64,000 nt of DNA from Bosea vestrisii (GCF_030144325.1 NZ_CP126307.1:4616001-4680000); one strand, 5' to 3'. Numbered from the stretch's first letter, positions 17,159-26,786 are shown. Numbers and translations are program-made. Notes: a model not told the origin generated them from the sequence alone.

Positions 17159-18439
17159 TCAGCCTTCACGCTCGCGCTTGACCGCCTGCCAGCCGATGTC
17201 GCGCCGGCAGAAGCCGCCCGGCCAGTCGATCAGGTCGACCGCGCCATAGGCCTTGGCCTTGGCCTCGCTGACGGTCTTGCCAAGCGCGACGATGTTGAGC
17301 ACGCGCCCGCCATTGGCGACGATGTCCTCACCCTTCGCCTGCGTGCCGGCATGGAAGACCAGCACGTCCTTCTCGGCGGCTGCCTTCTCGATGCCTTTGA
17401 TGACGCTGCCCTTTTCGGGCGTGCCCGGATAGCCCTTCGCCGCCATCACGACCGTCAGCGCGACATCGTCGGACCAGCGCAGGTCGACCGCATTCAGCAC
17501 GCCGTCGCGCGCGGCGAGCAGCGCCGGCACGATGTCGCTCTTCAGGCGCGGCATCAGCACCTCGCATTCGGGGTCGCCGAAGCGCGTGTTGTATTCGATC
17601 AGCTTGGGGCCATCGGCGGTGATCATCAGCCCCGCATAGAGGATGCCTTTGAACGGCGTGCCACGCTGGCTCATGCCCGCTAGCGTAGGCTGGATGATCT
17701 CGGCCATGACCTGCGCTTCCAGAGCTTTCGTCATGACGGGAGCGGGCGAATAGGCGCCCATGCCGCCGGTGTTGGGGCCGGTGTCGCCGTCGCCGACGCG
17801 CTTATGGTCCTGGGCCGAGGCGAGGGCCAGGGCATGCGTGCCGTCGCAGAGCGCGAAGAAGCTGGCTTCCTCGCCGATCATCCACTCCTCGATCACCACC
17901 TCGGCGCCGGCAGCGCCCAGGCCGCCAGAGAACATCATCGCCAGGGCGTCATTGGCCTGCTCGACGGTCTCTGCCATGACCACGCCCTTGCCGGCAGCAA
18001 GCCCGTCGGCCTTGATCACGAGCGGCGCGCCGGTCTTGGCGACGTAAGCTCGGGCCGCAGCCTCGTCGGTGAAGCGGGCGAAACCGGCGGTCGGGATGCC
18101 GAACTCGGCACAGAGCTCCTTGGTGAAGGCCTTCGAGCCTTCGAGCTGCGCCGCGGCCTTAGACGGGCCGAAGGTCTTGATGCCGGAGGCTTCGAGATCG
18201 TCGGTGATGCCGTTGACCAGCGGCCCTTCAGGCCCGACCACGACGAGGCCGACGCCCATCAGCTTGCAGAAATCGGCGACGGCGCGGTGGTCGGCGATGT
18301 CGAGCACGACATTCTCGCCGCATTGCCCGGTGCCGGGGTTGCCGGGGGCGATGAAGAGCTTGTCGCAGAGCGGGGAGGCTGAGATCGCCCAGGCCAGGGC
18401 ATGCTCGCGCCCGCCGGACCCGATCAGAAGAATGTTCAT
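17159..18439 (-). CDS. purD: phosphoribosylamine--glycine ligase (GARS)
   Basis: ATP-grasp enzyme for the second step of purine synthesis: phosphoribosylamine plus glycine to GAR. 426 residues beginning MNILLIGSGGREHALAWA, the family N-terminus; upstream in-frame codons are not conserved in character, so ATG 18439 is used. The central ATP-grasp part includes VIKADGLAAGKGVV, and the C-terminal part has IEYNTRFGDPECEVLMPRL. Divergent from xseA over 92 bases, which must hold both promoters. Confidence 0.97.
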   Translation of the reverse strand: MNILLIGSGGREHALAWAISASPLCDKLFIAPGNPGTGQCGENVVLDIADHRAVADFCKLMGVGLVVVGPEGPLVNGITDDLEASGIKTFGPSKAAAQLEGSKAFTKELCAEFGIPTAGFARFTDEAAARAYVAKTGAPLVIKADGLAAGKGVVMAETVEQANDALAMMFSGGLGAAGAEVVIEEWMIGEEASFFALCDGTHALALASAQDHKRVGDGDTGPNTGGMGAYSPAPVMTKALEAQVMAEIIQPTLAGMSQRGTPFKGILYAGLMITADGPKLIEYNTRFGDPECEVLMPRLKSDIVPALLAARDGVLNAVDLRWSDDVALTVVMAAKGYPGTPEKGSVIKGIEKAAAEKDVLVFHAGTQAKGEDIVANGGRVLNIVALGKTVSEAKAKAYGAVDLIDWPGGFCRRDIGWQAVKREREG

Positions 18440-18531
18440 CGCATCTCTCCGCTTGCTCAAAGGCGCAATAGCTGCCGCAGGCTGGCGGGGCAACGCTTCT
18501 GCTTGCGTCGTTGCGCCGCTAAGTTCGCGCC

Positions 18532-20055
18532 ATGGACAGCGAATCGCCTCAAGCCCCCGGCAATGCCCCCGAATGGTCGGTCTCCGACCTCTCTGGTGCG
18601 CTCAAGCGCACGCTGGAGGATGCCTTCGGCTTCGTGCGCGTGCGCGGCGAAATCTCCGGCTATCGCGGCCCGGTCGGCTCCGGCCATGTCTACTTTTCAT
18701 TGAAGGACGCCAACGCCAAGATCGACGCGGTGATCTGGAAGGGCGTGTTCGGCCGGCTGAAGACCAAGCCCCAGGAGGGGCTCGAGGTCATCGCCACCGG
18801 CAAGATCACCACCTTCGCCGGCAAGTCGAGCTACCAGATCATCATCGATTCGCTCGAGCCGGCCGGCATCGGCGCGCTGATGGCGCTGCTGGAGGAACGG
18901 CGTAAGAAGCTCGCCGCCGAGGGGTTGTTCGACGAGGGCCGCAAGCAGCTCCTCCCCTATCTGCCGCTGACCATCGGCGTCGTCACCTCGCCGACCGGCG
19001 CCGTCATCCGCGACATCCTGCATCGGCTCGAGGAGCGCTTTCCCCGGCGCGTCCTGGTCTGGCCCGTGCGCGTCCAGGGCGAGACCAGCGCCGCCGAGGT
19101 GGCCAACGCCATCAACGGCTTCAACGCTTTGCCGGAAGGCGGCCGCATTCCGCGCCCGGACGTGATCATCGTGGCGCGCGGCGGCGGCTCGCTCGAAGAT
19201 CTGATGGGCTTCAACGAGGAGGCGGTGGTGCGCGCCGCCGCGGCTTCGCTGATCCCCCTGGTCTCGGCCGTCGGCCACGAGACCGACGTGACCCTGATCG
19301 ACCATGCTGCCGATCTGCGCGCGCCGACGCCGACCGGCGCGGCCGAGAAGGTCGTGCCGGTGCGTGCCGAACTGCTGGCGCAGGTCACCGACCTGTCGCG
19401 TCGGCTCTCCGGCGCGACGCTGCGCCTGTCCGAGCGCCGGCGCAGCGATCTGCGCGCGCTCGCCCGCGCCCTGCCGACGCCCGAGAACCTGCTGGCGGCG
19501 CCGCGGCAGCGGCTCGATCTCGCCGCTGCCAAGCTCGGCCCGGCGCTGGCGCGCAATGCCCGTGCTTACGAACAGCGCCTCACCCAGCTCGACCGCCGCT
19601 TGCATACGCAGTCGCCGGTGGCACGGCTGAAAACCCATGCCGCTCGCCTCGACGGGCTCGGCAAGCGGCTCGCGGCGGCACGCGGCGCGCTTCTTCGTAC
19701 CGAGCGCGACCGTATCGCTCGCGCCGGAGACCGGCTCGATGCTGTCGCTGCGCGCGCGGTCGCGGCCTTCTCGCGCCAGATCCAGCGCCGCCGCGACCGG
19801 CTGGACAGCGTCTGGGCGCTGGCCGCCTCGCTGGGCCCGCAGGCGGTGCTGGCGCGCGGCTATGCGCTGGTGCGCGATGAGGACGGCAATTTGCTGCGCA
19901 GTGCGGCAGCGGCAAAGCCGGGATTGGCCCTCCAGGTCACGCTTGCCGATGGCAGCTTCGGCGCCGTCGTGCCGGGCGGATCCTCTGCGCCACAAGCGCC
20001 GCGGCAAGCGGGCCGCAAGCCGGCCGGGGGTGGCGGGCAGGGCGATCTGTTCTGA
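18532..20055 (+). CDS. xseA: exodeoxyribonuclease VII large subunit
   Basis: Catalytic subunit of ExoVII, which degrades single-stranded DNA in both directions. The 507-residue protein has the N-terminal OB domain (VRGEISGYRGPVGSGHVYFS), the conserved VTSPTGAVIRDI, the catalytic-domain segment IIVARGGGSLEDLMGFNEE and SAVGHETDVTLIDHAADLRAPTPTGAAE split over two motifs, then a long coiled coil. The C-terminal 30 residues are Gly/Pro/Arg-rich. The small subunit gene xseB is not in the window. Confidence 0.96.
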   Translation: MDSESPQAPGNAPEWSVSDLSGALKRTLEDAFGFVRVRGEISGYRGPVGSGHVYFSLKDANAKIDAVIWKGVFGRLKTKPQEGLEVIATGKITTFAGKSSYQIIIDSLEPAGIGALMALLEERRKKLAAEGLFDEGRKQLLPYLPLTIGVVTSPTGAVIRDILHRLEERFPRRVLVWPVRVQGETSAAEVANAINGFNALPEGGRIPRPDVIIVARGGGSLEDLMGFNEEAVVRAAAASLIPLVSAVGHETDVTLIDHAADLRAPTPTGAAEKVVPVRAELLAQVTDLSRRLSGATLRLSERRRSDLRALARALPTPENLLAAPRQRLDLAAAKLGPALARNARAYEQRLTQLDRRLHTQSPVARLKTHAARLDGLGKRLAAARGALLRTERDRIARAGDRLDAVAARAVAAFSRQIQRRRDRLDSVWALAASLGPQAVLARGYALVRDEDGNLLRSAAAAKPGLALQVTLADGSFGAVVPGGSSAPQAPRQAGRKPAGGGGQGDLF

Positions 20056-20169
20056 ACACTCTGAAAACCTGCGATTCACCACGGTTTTGGATGAACCTCG
20101 CCTTGTTCAGATAGCGTTCAGCTAGCTCTGGCTAATCGCTGTGTGATCGCGGTTGGGGGATGCTCCTTG

Positions 20170-20940
20170 ATGCTCGCCGGTTTCCGGACAGGCTTTGCTT
20201 GCGCCTTTGCCATGCTTGCATTCGCAGGCCTGCAGTCCCGGCAGGCGAGCGCCTCCGAATTCATCTGCAAGCCGTCGACGCTCACGCGCGACGCTACCAA
20301 TCTCGCCTCGACCTGGAACAAGGGTAGCGCTCCCCTGCGCATTCTCGCTATCGGCTCGTCCTCGACCGAAGGCATCGGCGCCAGCGGCAAGGACAAGACC
20401 TATCCGGCGCGCCTTGGCACGCTGTTGCGCGAAGGGTTGTCCGGCCGGTCGATCGAGATGGTCAATGCCGGCATCGGCGGCGAGACTGCGCCGCAGACGC
20501 TGTCGCGCCTCAAGGTTGCGCTGGCGGACGGCCATTATGATCTGGTGATCTGGCAGGTCGGCACCAATGATGCGGTGACAGGCGGCGATCTCGCGACCTT
20601 CCGCCAGCTCGTCGCCGATGGCATCGCAGCCGCCAGGCAGGCCCGTACCCGGCTCGTCATCCTCGATCCGCAATTCTACCCCGGCATCAAGGAGACGGCA
20701 CGCTACCGTACCTATGTCGATGCCATCTCCGAGGTCGCCAGGGCGCAGGCGGTCCCGGTCCTGTCGCGCTATCAGGCGATGCTGGGCTGGTATCGGCAAG
20801 ACGAGGCCGGCTTCATGGCCGCTCTCGCCGGCGACCGCTTCCATATGAGCGATGCCGGCTATGCCTGCCTGGCGCAGGACATTGCGCGCTCGCTTCTGGG
20901 CGACAAGCCCACGGTGACGCTCGCAGCCTCGGTGCGCTAA
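20170..20940 (+). CDS. secreted SGNH/GDSL-type hydrolase
   Basis: 256 residues from ATG 20170, chosen because GGGGGA at 20155-20160 is well placed; a GTG at 20143 is the alternative. A signal peptide covers about 1-29. SGNH blocks are visible: ILAIGSSSTEGIGASG (Ser in block I), GGETAP (Gly, block II), VGTNDA (Asn, block III) and DRFHMSDAGYACLA (Asp and His, block V). It is therefore a periplasmic or secreted esterase/acylhydrolase, substrate unknown. It stands alone between xseA and a convergent dienelactone-hydrolase-like gene. Confidence 0.9.
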   Translation: MLAGFRTGFACAFAMLAFAGLQSRQASASEFICKPSTLTRDATNLASTWNKGSAPLRILAIGSSSTEGIGASGKDKTYPARLGTLLREGLSGRSIEMVNAGIGGETAPQTLSRLKVALADGHYDLVIWQVGTNDAVTGGDLATFRQLVADGIAAARQARTRLVILDPQFYPGIKETARYRTYVDAISEVARAQAVPVLSRYQAMLGWYRQDEAGFMAALAGDRFHMSDAGYACLAQDIARSLLGDKPTVTLAASVR

Positions 20941-20969
20941 CGGCTGGGCAGACCGCTCTCGGCCGCCGG

Positions 20970-21815
20970 TCACTTGCCCATCAGGAACGCCTTGACCCGC
21001 CGGATCGCGTCGTCGCGTGCTGCCGGGTCGGTCCCCACCGTGACCTTGCCGGTTCCGGAGGCGGAATAGGCGACGCCTTCCTTCTCGCGCCGGTCGAGAC
21101 GCGGATGGTCGAAATCATGGACCGCGCCGGGATAGAGCACGAGCTCGACCGGCTCGCCACGGGCACGGGCGGCCTTGACGAGGAAGTCGCAAGGGGCAGG
21201 AGGCGTCCAGTCGTCGGCATCACCCATCAGGATCAGTGTCGGCAAGCGAGCCTCGAAGCTGCGCGATTCCGATTGCAGCCGGCAGCCGGGATAGAAAGCG
21301 ACGGCGCGGGAGAAATCGGGCTGGCGGTCGGCTGGGCGGCGATCGGTGCGGATGGCGGCCAGGATGGTCGAGCCGCCGCCGGACCAGCCGAGCAGCGCGA
21401 TTCCGTCGCGGCGGACATCGGCACGCTCCTGTAGCCAGCGCCGCGCCGCCATCGCGTCGCCGACGCGCTCGCGGCTGGCGCGGATGGTCACTTCCTTGAC
21501 GCCGCATTGCGAACCGAGGCCACGCGAGCCGTAGCTGTCCGGCATTAATACGATCAGGCCCGTTGCGGCCAGTCGCTCTCCCCAGTCGCTGTGCCGCGTC
21601 GAGAGCCTGTCCGGCTCACGCCAGAGGCCGCCGCAGCCATGCAGCGCGACGACGGCCGGGAAGGGGCCGGGGCCGGCGGGACGGAACAGCACCGCATCGA
21701 GCTGGTAATCATCGTGCGGAATGCGGACGCGTTCATAGCCCCCCGCCATCGCGGGCACCGCGAGCAGGATAACAAGACCAATCGCCAGGGCCACGGCGCG
21801 GGTCAGGCTGGACAT
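20970..21815 (-). CDS. secreted dienelactone hydrolase family protein
   Basis: About 281 residues from ATG 21815 (21818 also possible; 21857 would add an unlikely extension). A signal peptide ends near AMA. The mature part is an alpha/beta hydrolase: VVALHGCGGLW (oxyanion region), GWSGGGS (nucleophile Ser), LMGDADDWTPP (acid) and GAVHDFDHP (His). These fit the dienelactone hydrolase family. A substrate cannot be inferred. Confidence 0.88.
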   Translation of the reverse strand: MSSLTRAVALAIGLVILLAVPAMAGGYERVRIPHDDYQLDAVLFRPAGPGPFPAVVALHGCGGLWREPDRLSTRHSDWGERLAATGLIVLMPDSYGSRGLGSQCGVKEVTIRASRERVGDAMAARRWLQERADVRRDGIALLGWSGGGSTILAAIRTDRRPADRQPDFSRAVAFYPGCRLQSESRSFEARLPTLILMGDADDWTPPAPCDFLVKAARARGEPVELVLYPGAVHDFDHPRLDRREKEGVAYSASGTGKVTVGTDPAARDDAIRRVKAFLMGK

Positions 21816-21934
21816 CATCGTAACTGACGCTATCACAGAAAGACCATGTTGGAACAATGCGTTGATTCAGAAGTGGTTGCGCCCTATCGCAACCTTTACG
21901 CTAGCTCTTCGCCGCTCTATCGTCCGGCTCCGTG

Positions 21935-22156
21935 ATGAACATCAACGAACGCCTGCCTCCCTCCGGATCGGAAGCACTGGTCGATTACGGCCATGGCGAG
22001 TTCCGCGTCGTGCGTCCCGGCGCCTTTGTCCGCTGCGCCATCACCGGCGCCGTGATCCGGCTCGAGGATCTGCGCTACTGGTCGGTGGAATGGCAGGAAG
22101 CCTATGCCTCGCCGGAGGCCGTGCTGCTGCGGGTCCGCCGCTCAGGCCGCGGCTGA
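21935..22156 (+). CDS. DUF2093 family protein
   Basis: 73 residues starting MNINERLPPSG. The segment YGHGEFRVVRPGAFVRCAITG followed by RLEDLRYWSVEWQEAYASPE is the DUF2093 pattern, a short family found in Hyphomicrobiales, usually beside lpxK as here. A GTG at 21932 is an alternative start. Function unknown. Its 3' end overlaps the convergent lpxK gene by 15 bases. Confidence 0.85.
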   Translation: MNINERLPPSGSEALVDYGHGEFRVVRPGAFVRCAITGAVIRLEDLRYWSVEWQEAYASPEAVLLRVRRSGRG

Positions 22157-23158
22157 ACGAGCCCGTGCGAGGCTCGCGCGCAGCAGCGCATCGAGCGCCG
22201 GCTCGTCCTCGAAGGCCAGCGTGACCGGCACACAGAGCAGAAGCGAACGCTCGGTGGCCGGCCAGAGTGGGGCGAGCTTGACCATGTCCTTTTCGGTGAC
22301 GACGATGCAGCAGGCTTTAGCCTTCGCCTCGGCGATCAGCGCGGTGACCTCGCCCGCCGTATAGGCGTGGTGGTCGCCATAGGTGCGTTCGCCGACGAGG
22401 CGCGCTTCTGCGGCGCGCAGCGTCGCCGCGAACTTCTCCGGTCGGCCGATCCCTGAGACCGCCAGAACCGGCAGCTCGGCGAGCTCCGCCTGGATCTCGG
22501 CCGGCGGTGTAAGCTTCGCCCGCAGCACTGGTTTTCCGAGGGCGAGAGCCTGCGTGGCGACATGGTCGCCTGCCGGACCGTCTCCGATCAGGACGATGGC
22601 GTCGACCTGCTCCATCTGGCCAGCGAGCGGCGCGCGTAGCGGCCCCGCCGGCAGGCACAGACTGTTGCCGACGCCGACCGCGCCGTCGACGACGGCCAGC
22701 CGCAGATCCTTGTGCAGCGAGGGGTTCTGCAGCCCGTCATCCATCAGGATGAGGCTGGCGCCGGCGTCGCGTGCGAGCACCGCACCCGCTGGCCGCTTGC
22801 GTGCGACGATCGTCGGCAGGCGGGTGGCGAGTAGCAGCGGCTCGTCGCCGACATCTGCGGAGATGTGCCGGGCTGGATCGACGCGAAGGGGGCCGGGCAG
22901 CTTGCCGCCATAACCGCGTGTCAGGGCAAAGGGCGTCTCGCCCATCGCAGCCAGCCGTGCCGCCAGCGCCAGCGTGGTCGGTGTCTTGCCGGCGCCGCCT
23001 GCGACGAAATTGCCGACGCAGATCACCGGAATGCCGGCCTGCACCCCCGCTTGCTGCATCCGGTTGAGCGTGATCGCGCCGTAGAGCGCCCCGAGCGGAC
23101 GCAGCAATTGGGCGAGGGCGGATGGCGGCGAGCGCCACCAGAAGCCCGGGGCGCGCAT
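22142..23158 (-). CDS. lpxK: tetraacyldisaccharide 4'-kinase
   Basis: Inner-membrane-associated kinase that phosphorylates the 4' position of the lipid A disaccharide. 338 residues; the P-loop GGAGKTPT is at 54-61, preceded by the family segment ICVGNFVAGG, and the N-terminus WRSPPSALAQLLRPLGALYG is the membrane-binding helix. Later motifs include TRGYGG, GDEPLLLA and LILMDDGLQNPSL. The start overlaps the waaA stop (TAATG), so it is translated as part of the cysQ-to-lpxK operon. Confidence 0.96.
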   Translation of the reverse strand: MRAPGFWWRSPPSALAQLLRPLGALYGAITLNRMQQAGVQAGIPVICVGNFVAGGAGKTPTTLALAARLAAMGETPFALTRGYGGKLPGPLRVDPARHISADVGDEPLLLATRLPTIVARKRPAGAVLARDAGASLILMDDGLQNPSLHKDLRLAVVDGAVGVGNSLCLPAGPLRAPLAGQMEQVDAIVLIGDGPAGDHVATQALALGKPVLRAKLTPPAEIQAELAELPVLAVSGIGRPEKFAATLRAAEARLVGERTYGDHHAYTAGEVTALIAEAKAKACCIVVTEKDMVKLAPLWPATERSLLLCVPVTLAFEDEPALDALLRASLARARSAAA

Positions 23159-24459
23159 TAGTCGATCGCCTCGCGCTGACCGATAGCCGCGCGTAGCAGT
23201 AGCGGCTCGATCGCCTGCACCGTCCGGTCGAGCGCGCCGCTGAGCTCCGTACTGGTCCGGGCCGCGGCGCGGGCGGCCTGGCGCGCCGCCGCCGGATCGC
23301 TGAGCCAGCGATGCACGCCCTGGGCAAGTTCCTGTCGGTCCGCAACCTGGATCGCACCACCGCCGGCGTCGAAGGCGGCGAAGAGCTCGGCGGATTTGTG
23401 GACGAGTGGGCCGTGCAGCAGGGCACAGCCGAGCTTGGCCGGCTCGATCGGGTTGTGCCCGCCGATCGGCGCGAGCGAGCCGCCGATGAAGGCGACCGGC
23501 GCCAGCCGGTAGTACAGACCGAGATCGCCGAGCGTGTCGGCGATGTAGAAGTCGATGTCGCGCTCCGGTAGCTGCCCGAGCGAGCGGCGGGCACTGGCCA
23601 CGCCATTGGCCTTTGCGAGCGCTTCGACCTCGCCGCCGCGATCGGGATGGCGCGGCACGATGATGGTGAGGAGCTTGGGCAGATGCGCCTGGACGCCGAG
23701 ATGGGCGGCGAGCACATCCTCCTCCTCACCCGGATGGGTCGAGGCCGCGACCCAGACCGGCCGGCCCGCCGCCAAGCCATCAAGTAGAGCAAGTGTGTTG
23801 GGATCGGCGGGTGGGGCGGGAACGTCGAATTTCAGGTTGCCGGCAATACTGACGCGCGGCGCACCGAGCTGGGCGAGGCGCTGCCCGTCCTCCTGGGACT
23901 GCGCCAGGCAGCGGTCGAAGCCCGAGAGCAGGTAGCGCGAGGTCTTGGGGAACTTGTACCAGCGCTGGAAGGAGCGTTCCGACATGCGCGCATTGACCAG
24001 GACGAGCGGCACGCTGCGCTTGCCGGCCTCGATCATCAGGTTCGGCCAGATCTCGGATTCGCAGATCAGGCCGAGATCGGGGCGCCAGTAGTCGAGGAAG
24101 CGGCGCATATAACGCGGCACGTCGAGCGGCAGGAACTGATGGATCGCCCCGGCTGGCAGCCGCTGAGCCAGGAGCCGCGCCGAGGTCACGGTGCCCGAGG
24201 TCACCAGCACGGCGAGCCCGCGCCGCTGCAGGCGCTCGATCAGCGGCAGCAGCGTCATCGTCTCGCCGACGCTGGCGCCGTGGAGCCAGACCAGCGTCTT
24301 CGCTGGCCGCTCGACGCTCGGATAGCCGCGTCGCTCGGATAGCCTTGCCGGGTCTTCCTTGCCGCGCCGGCGCCGCCAGAGCAGCAGCCCGGCGGCTGCC
24401 GGCTCCAGCAGGGCCGAGAGCGTGCGATAGGCGCTGATGACGAAGCTGCGGCCGATCAT
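23158..24459 (-). CDS. waaA: 3-deoxy-D-manno-octulosonic acid (Kdo) transferase
   Basis: GT30 glycosyltransferase that adds Kdo to lipid A at the inner membrane. 433 residues with an N-terminal membrane anchor, GRKxE-type N-terminal glycosyltransferase domain (WLHGASVGET, catalytic Glu), CESEIWPNL and the C-terminal FIGGSLAPIGGHNPIEPA donor-binding motif. It overlaps the upstream acyltransferase gene by four bases (ATGA) and lpxK by one. Confidence 0.96.
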   Translation of the reverse strand: MIGRSFVISAYRTLSALLEPAAAGLLLWRRRRGKEDPARLSERRGYPSVERPAKTLVWLHGASVGETMTLLPLIERLQRRGLAVLVTSGTVTSARLLAQRLPAGAIHQFLPLDVPRYMRRFLDYWRPDLGLICESEIWPNLMIEAGKRSVPLVLVNARMSERSFQRWYKFPKTSRYLLSGFDRCLAQSQEDGQRLAQLGAPRVSIAGNLKFDVPAPPADPNTLALLDGLAAGRPVWVAASTHPGEEEDVLAAHLGVQAHLPKLLTIIVPRHPDRGGEVEALAKANGVASARRSLGQLPERDIDFYIADTLGDLGLYYRLAPVAFIGGSLAPIGGHNPIEPAKLGCALLHGPLVHKSAELFAAFDAGGGAIQVADRQELAQGVHRWLSDPAAARQAARAAARTSTELSGALDRTVQAIEPLLLRAAIGQREAID

Positions 24460-25205
24460 GCGGCGCTGGCCTTGGGAGCGGCCTTGGCGGCTGCAGCTTC
24501 GCGCAGCCCGGCGCCGGGATCGCGCGCGCCGATCAGCGCGTAGGCGCGTTCGTGCACGGCATCGAGCCCGGCCTGGACGGCGAGGCGCGCAGCCTCGCAG
24601 GTCGCCTCGTCGGCATCGCGGGCGATCCGGACCGGTTCGCCGACAACGATGGCGCCGCGCCCGAAGGGCAGGCCGATCGAGGCACGGTCCCAGTTGTTGA
24701 AATCGATCCGTCGGCTCGTCACCACCGCGATCGGATGGATCGGCCGGCCCGAGGCCCGCGCCAGCTGGATGATGCCAGGCCCGCAGACGCGTGCACGCTT
24801 TGGAATATCGGCGGTCAGCACCATGGTGTCGCCGGCGGCGAGCCGCCTGATCATGGCGAGGAAGGCCGGCGCGCCACCCTTCTCACGGACCTTCTTGCCA
24901 GAGGCCCCCGAACCGCGGATTGCGCCGATGCCGAGCTCGCGCAGCGCCACGGCGTTGAAGCCGCCATCGCCATGGCGCGAGACCAGCGAATAGGAAGGCA
25001 TCCAGTCCGGCCGGGCGAACGGGATCATGATGTGCTGGCCGTGCCACATCGCAATGATCAGCGGCAGCTCGCCGCGGACCTGCTCATAAATGTCGGCCGG
25101 CTCGACGACGAAGCGGTTCGTGCGTCTGACCACGCGCAGATAGAAGGCGAGGCTCCGGCCGAGCGCCTCTTGTGCGAATTTCGTCTTGAGCAGGGAAAAT
25201 CCCAT
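24456..25205 (-). CDS. DUF374 lysophospholipid acyltransferase family protein
   Basis: 249 residues from ATG 25205 (MGFSLLKTKFAQEAL). The family is a membrane-associated acyltransferase group related to PlsC/LpxL. The motif MWHGQHIMIPF gives the HxxxD-like catalytic region, and SRHGDGG, GAIRGSGASGKK and LTADIPKRAR follow. It precedes waaA in the same order in many Hyphomicrobiales, so a role in lipid A or membrane-lipid acylation is likely but inferred. The C-terminus is Ala-rich. Confidence 0.88.
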   Translation of the reverse strand: MGFSLLKTKFAQEALGRSLAFYLRVVRRTNRFVVEPADIYEQVRGELPLIIAMWHGQHIMIPFARPDWMPSYSLVSRHGDGGFNAVALRELGIGAIRGSGASGKKVREKGGAPAFLAMIRRLAAGDTMVLTADIPKRARVCGPGIIQLARASGRPIHPIAVVTSRRIDFNNWDRASIGLPFGRGAIVVGEPVRIARDADEATCEAARLAVQAGLDAVHERAYALIGARDPGAGLREAAAAKAAPKASAA

Positions 25206-25233
25206 CGAACCGGTCTGACAGCGTCCTTTATCG

Positions 25234-25479
25234 TCAGTGCTGGCCCGTTGACGGATCGAGCAGGCGGTGCAGGTGCACGACGAAATAGCGGGTCTGGGCC
25301 TGGTCCACAGTGGCCTGCGCCTTCGCCTTCCAGGCGGCATGAGCGGCAGCATAGTTGGGGTAGACGCCGACGATGTCGACCTTGGAGAGATCCTTGAACT
25401 CGACGCCGTCGAGCGAACTCAGCTCGCCGCCGATCACGAGGTGCAGCAGCTGCTTATTGTCCTGGCTCGCGCTCATCAT
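25234..25479 (-). CDS. DUF4170 family protein
   Basis: 81 residues; the segment LLHLVIGGELSSLDGVEF, then FVVHLHRLLDP near the end, matches the DUF4170 family, conserved in alphaproteobacteria upstream of DUF374/waaA. No signal peptide or membrane segment. Start is the first of two ATGs (25479 or 25476). Function is unknown; its constant position suggests a link to lipid A or Kdo synthesis. Confidence 0.85.
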   Translation of the reverse strand: MMSASQDNKQLLHLVIGGELSSLDGVEFKDLSKVDIVGVYPNYAAAHAAWKAKAQATVDQAQTRYFVVHLHRLLDPSTGQH

Positions 25480-25554
25480 CCGTCTCCGGCCTGTATCTTG
25501 AAATCTCTGTCGAAAGCACGCCGAGGCGCTGCCGGACCCGCTCCGGCTTGCCCC

Positions 25555-25631
25555 AACCGCATTTTTGCCGTGCGATCAGATAAGCCATCCGCGGCGCGCG
25601 CGCGAGGCCCGTTCAGCAAGAAAATGCGGTT
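25555..25631. repeat. 11-bp inverted repeat around an alternating GC stretch
   Basis: AACCGCATTTT (25555-25565) and AAAATGCGGTT (25621-25631) are exact reverse complements 55 bases apart. The interval contains GCGGCGCGCGCGCGAG, an alternating purine-pyrimidine tract. It lies in the 200-base gap between cysQ and the DUF4170 gene. Possible roles: cruciform, terminator for cysQ, or protein-binding site; none is proved. Confidence 0.6.
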
Positions 25632-25681
25632 ATTTCCGGCAGTTTTCGTTCTGACGTGACGGCAGCAGCGCTGCGTTGCGC

Positions 25682-26512
25682 TCAGCTGCGCTGCGGCTGA
25701 CTTTCGCGCAGGCGGCGCAAGGCCTGCGCGAGCGGAGCGACAAGGCTGTTTCCGGACGCGACCAGCATGCCGTGCATCGGCACTTCGCGATTATAGCGCA
25801 TGGCCTCACCTTCGCCTGTCGTGACCTGTCCACCGGCTTCGCTGAGGACGAGGTCGGCGGCGACGAGGTCCCAGTCGCGCGCATCGGGCGAGACCAGCCC
25901 GGCATCGATCGTGCCGTCGGCGATGCGGGTGAGGCGCAGCGCCAGCGACGGGATCTTGTCGGCCGGGATGAAGCTCTCCAGACGCGCCAGCGCGTCGAGC
26001 ATCGGTTTCGGACCGGCAATGCGCGCGCCGGCGAGCGTGTCGACCGCGCGCGTCCGGATCGGCTTGCCATTGCTCATGGCGCCGCCGCCGCTGATCGCCG
26101 TATAGGTCGTAGGGCCTGCAGGGGCGTGCACGACGCCGAGTATCGGCTTGCCCTCGTCGAGCAGGGCGACGCAGACCGCCCAGTCGGGCGAGCCGGTCAT
26201 GAAGGCGCGGGTGCCGTCGATCGGATCGACGACCCAAACGAAGCGGCGCGACAGGCGCAGCGCATCGTCGACCGTTTCCTCGGAAAGCCAGGCGGCGTCC
26301 GGCAGCAGCGCCGACAGGCGCACATGCAGGAAGGTGTCGACGCCGATATCCGCTTCCGTCACCGGCGAGCCGCCGGCTTTCGACCAGGTTTTGGCAGCCG
26401 TCTGCGCGCCGGGGCGGAACAGGTCGAGCGCAAGCTGGCCGGCCTCGCGGCAGGAGGCCTCAACCGCGGGCAACATATCCTCGGCAATTGGCAGTGGAGT
26501 CTTTTCCATCAT
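25682..26512 (-). CDS. cysQ: 3'(2'),5'-bisphosphate nucleotidase / inositol monophosphatase family
   Basis: 276-residue lithium-sensitive phosphatase-fold enzyme. Metal ligands are visible at EE (78-79), DPIDGT (96-101) and in ARDWDLVAADLVLSEAGG. In Hyphomicrobiales the gene at this place is annotated CysQ, which removes 3'-phosphoadenosine 5'-phosphate; inositol monophosphatase activity is the alternative. It is the first gene of the minus-strand run towards lpxK, although 200 bases separate it from DUF4170. Confidence 0.87.
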   Translation of the reverse strand: MMEKTPLPIAEDMLPAVEASCREAGQLALDLFRPGAQTAAKTWSKAGGSPVTEADIGVDTFLHVRLSALLPDAAWLSEETVDDALRLSRRFVWVVDPIDGTRAFMTGSPDWAVCVALLDEGKPILGVVHAPAGPTTYTAISGGGAMSNGKPIRTRAVDTLAGARIAGPKPMLDALARLESFIPADKIPSLALRLTRIADGTIDAGLVSPDARDWDLVAADLVLSEAGGQVTTGEGEAMRYNREVPMHGMLVASGNSLVAPLAQALRRLRESQPQRS

Positions 26513-26786
26513 GTCCCGTTATGGCCGGAGAGTGCGACGGAACAAGGAAAAAACCGGGACCACCCGAAAGATTTCGTCAAGCATCATCCGGGAAACCGGC
26601 CGAGATCGGACCGAAAACCGCTTCAACACCTTTGTTTAACCCAAGCTCTTAAGCGCTCGGACAATCCTTCCGGCCACTCTCCTCCCTGTAAGCACGAGAA
26701 CCCCGCATCGACAGAGGGTTCCGGCAGCAGGGATTGAAGAGAGGCGTTAAAACCGATGGCCAGCGTCACGCCGGCCGCCGGGGAGG

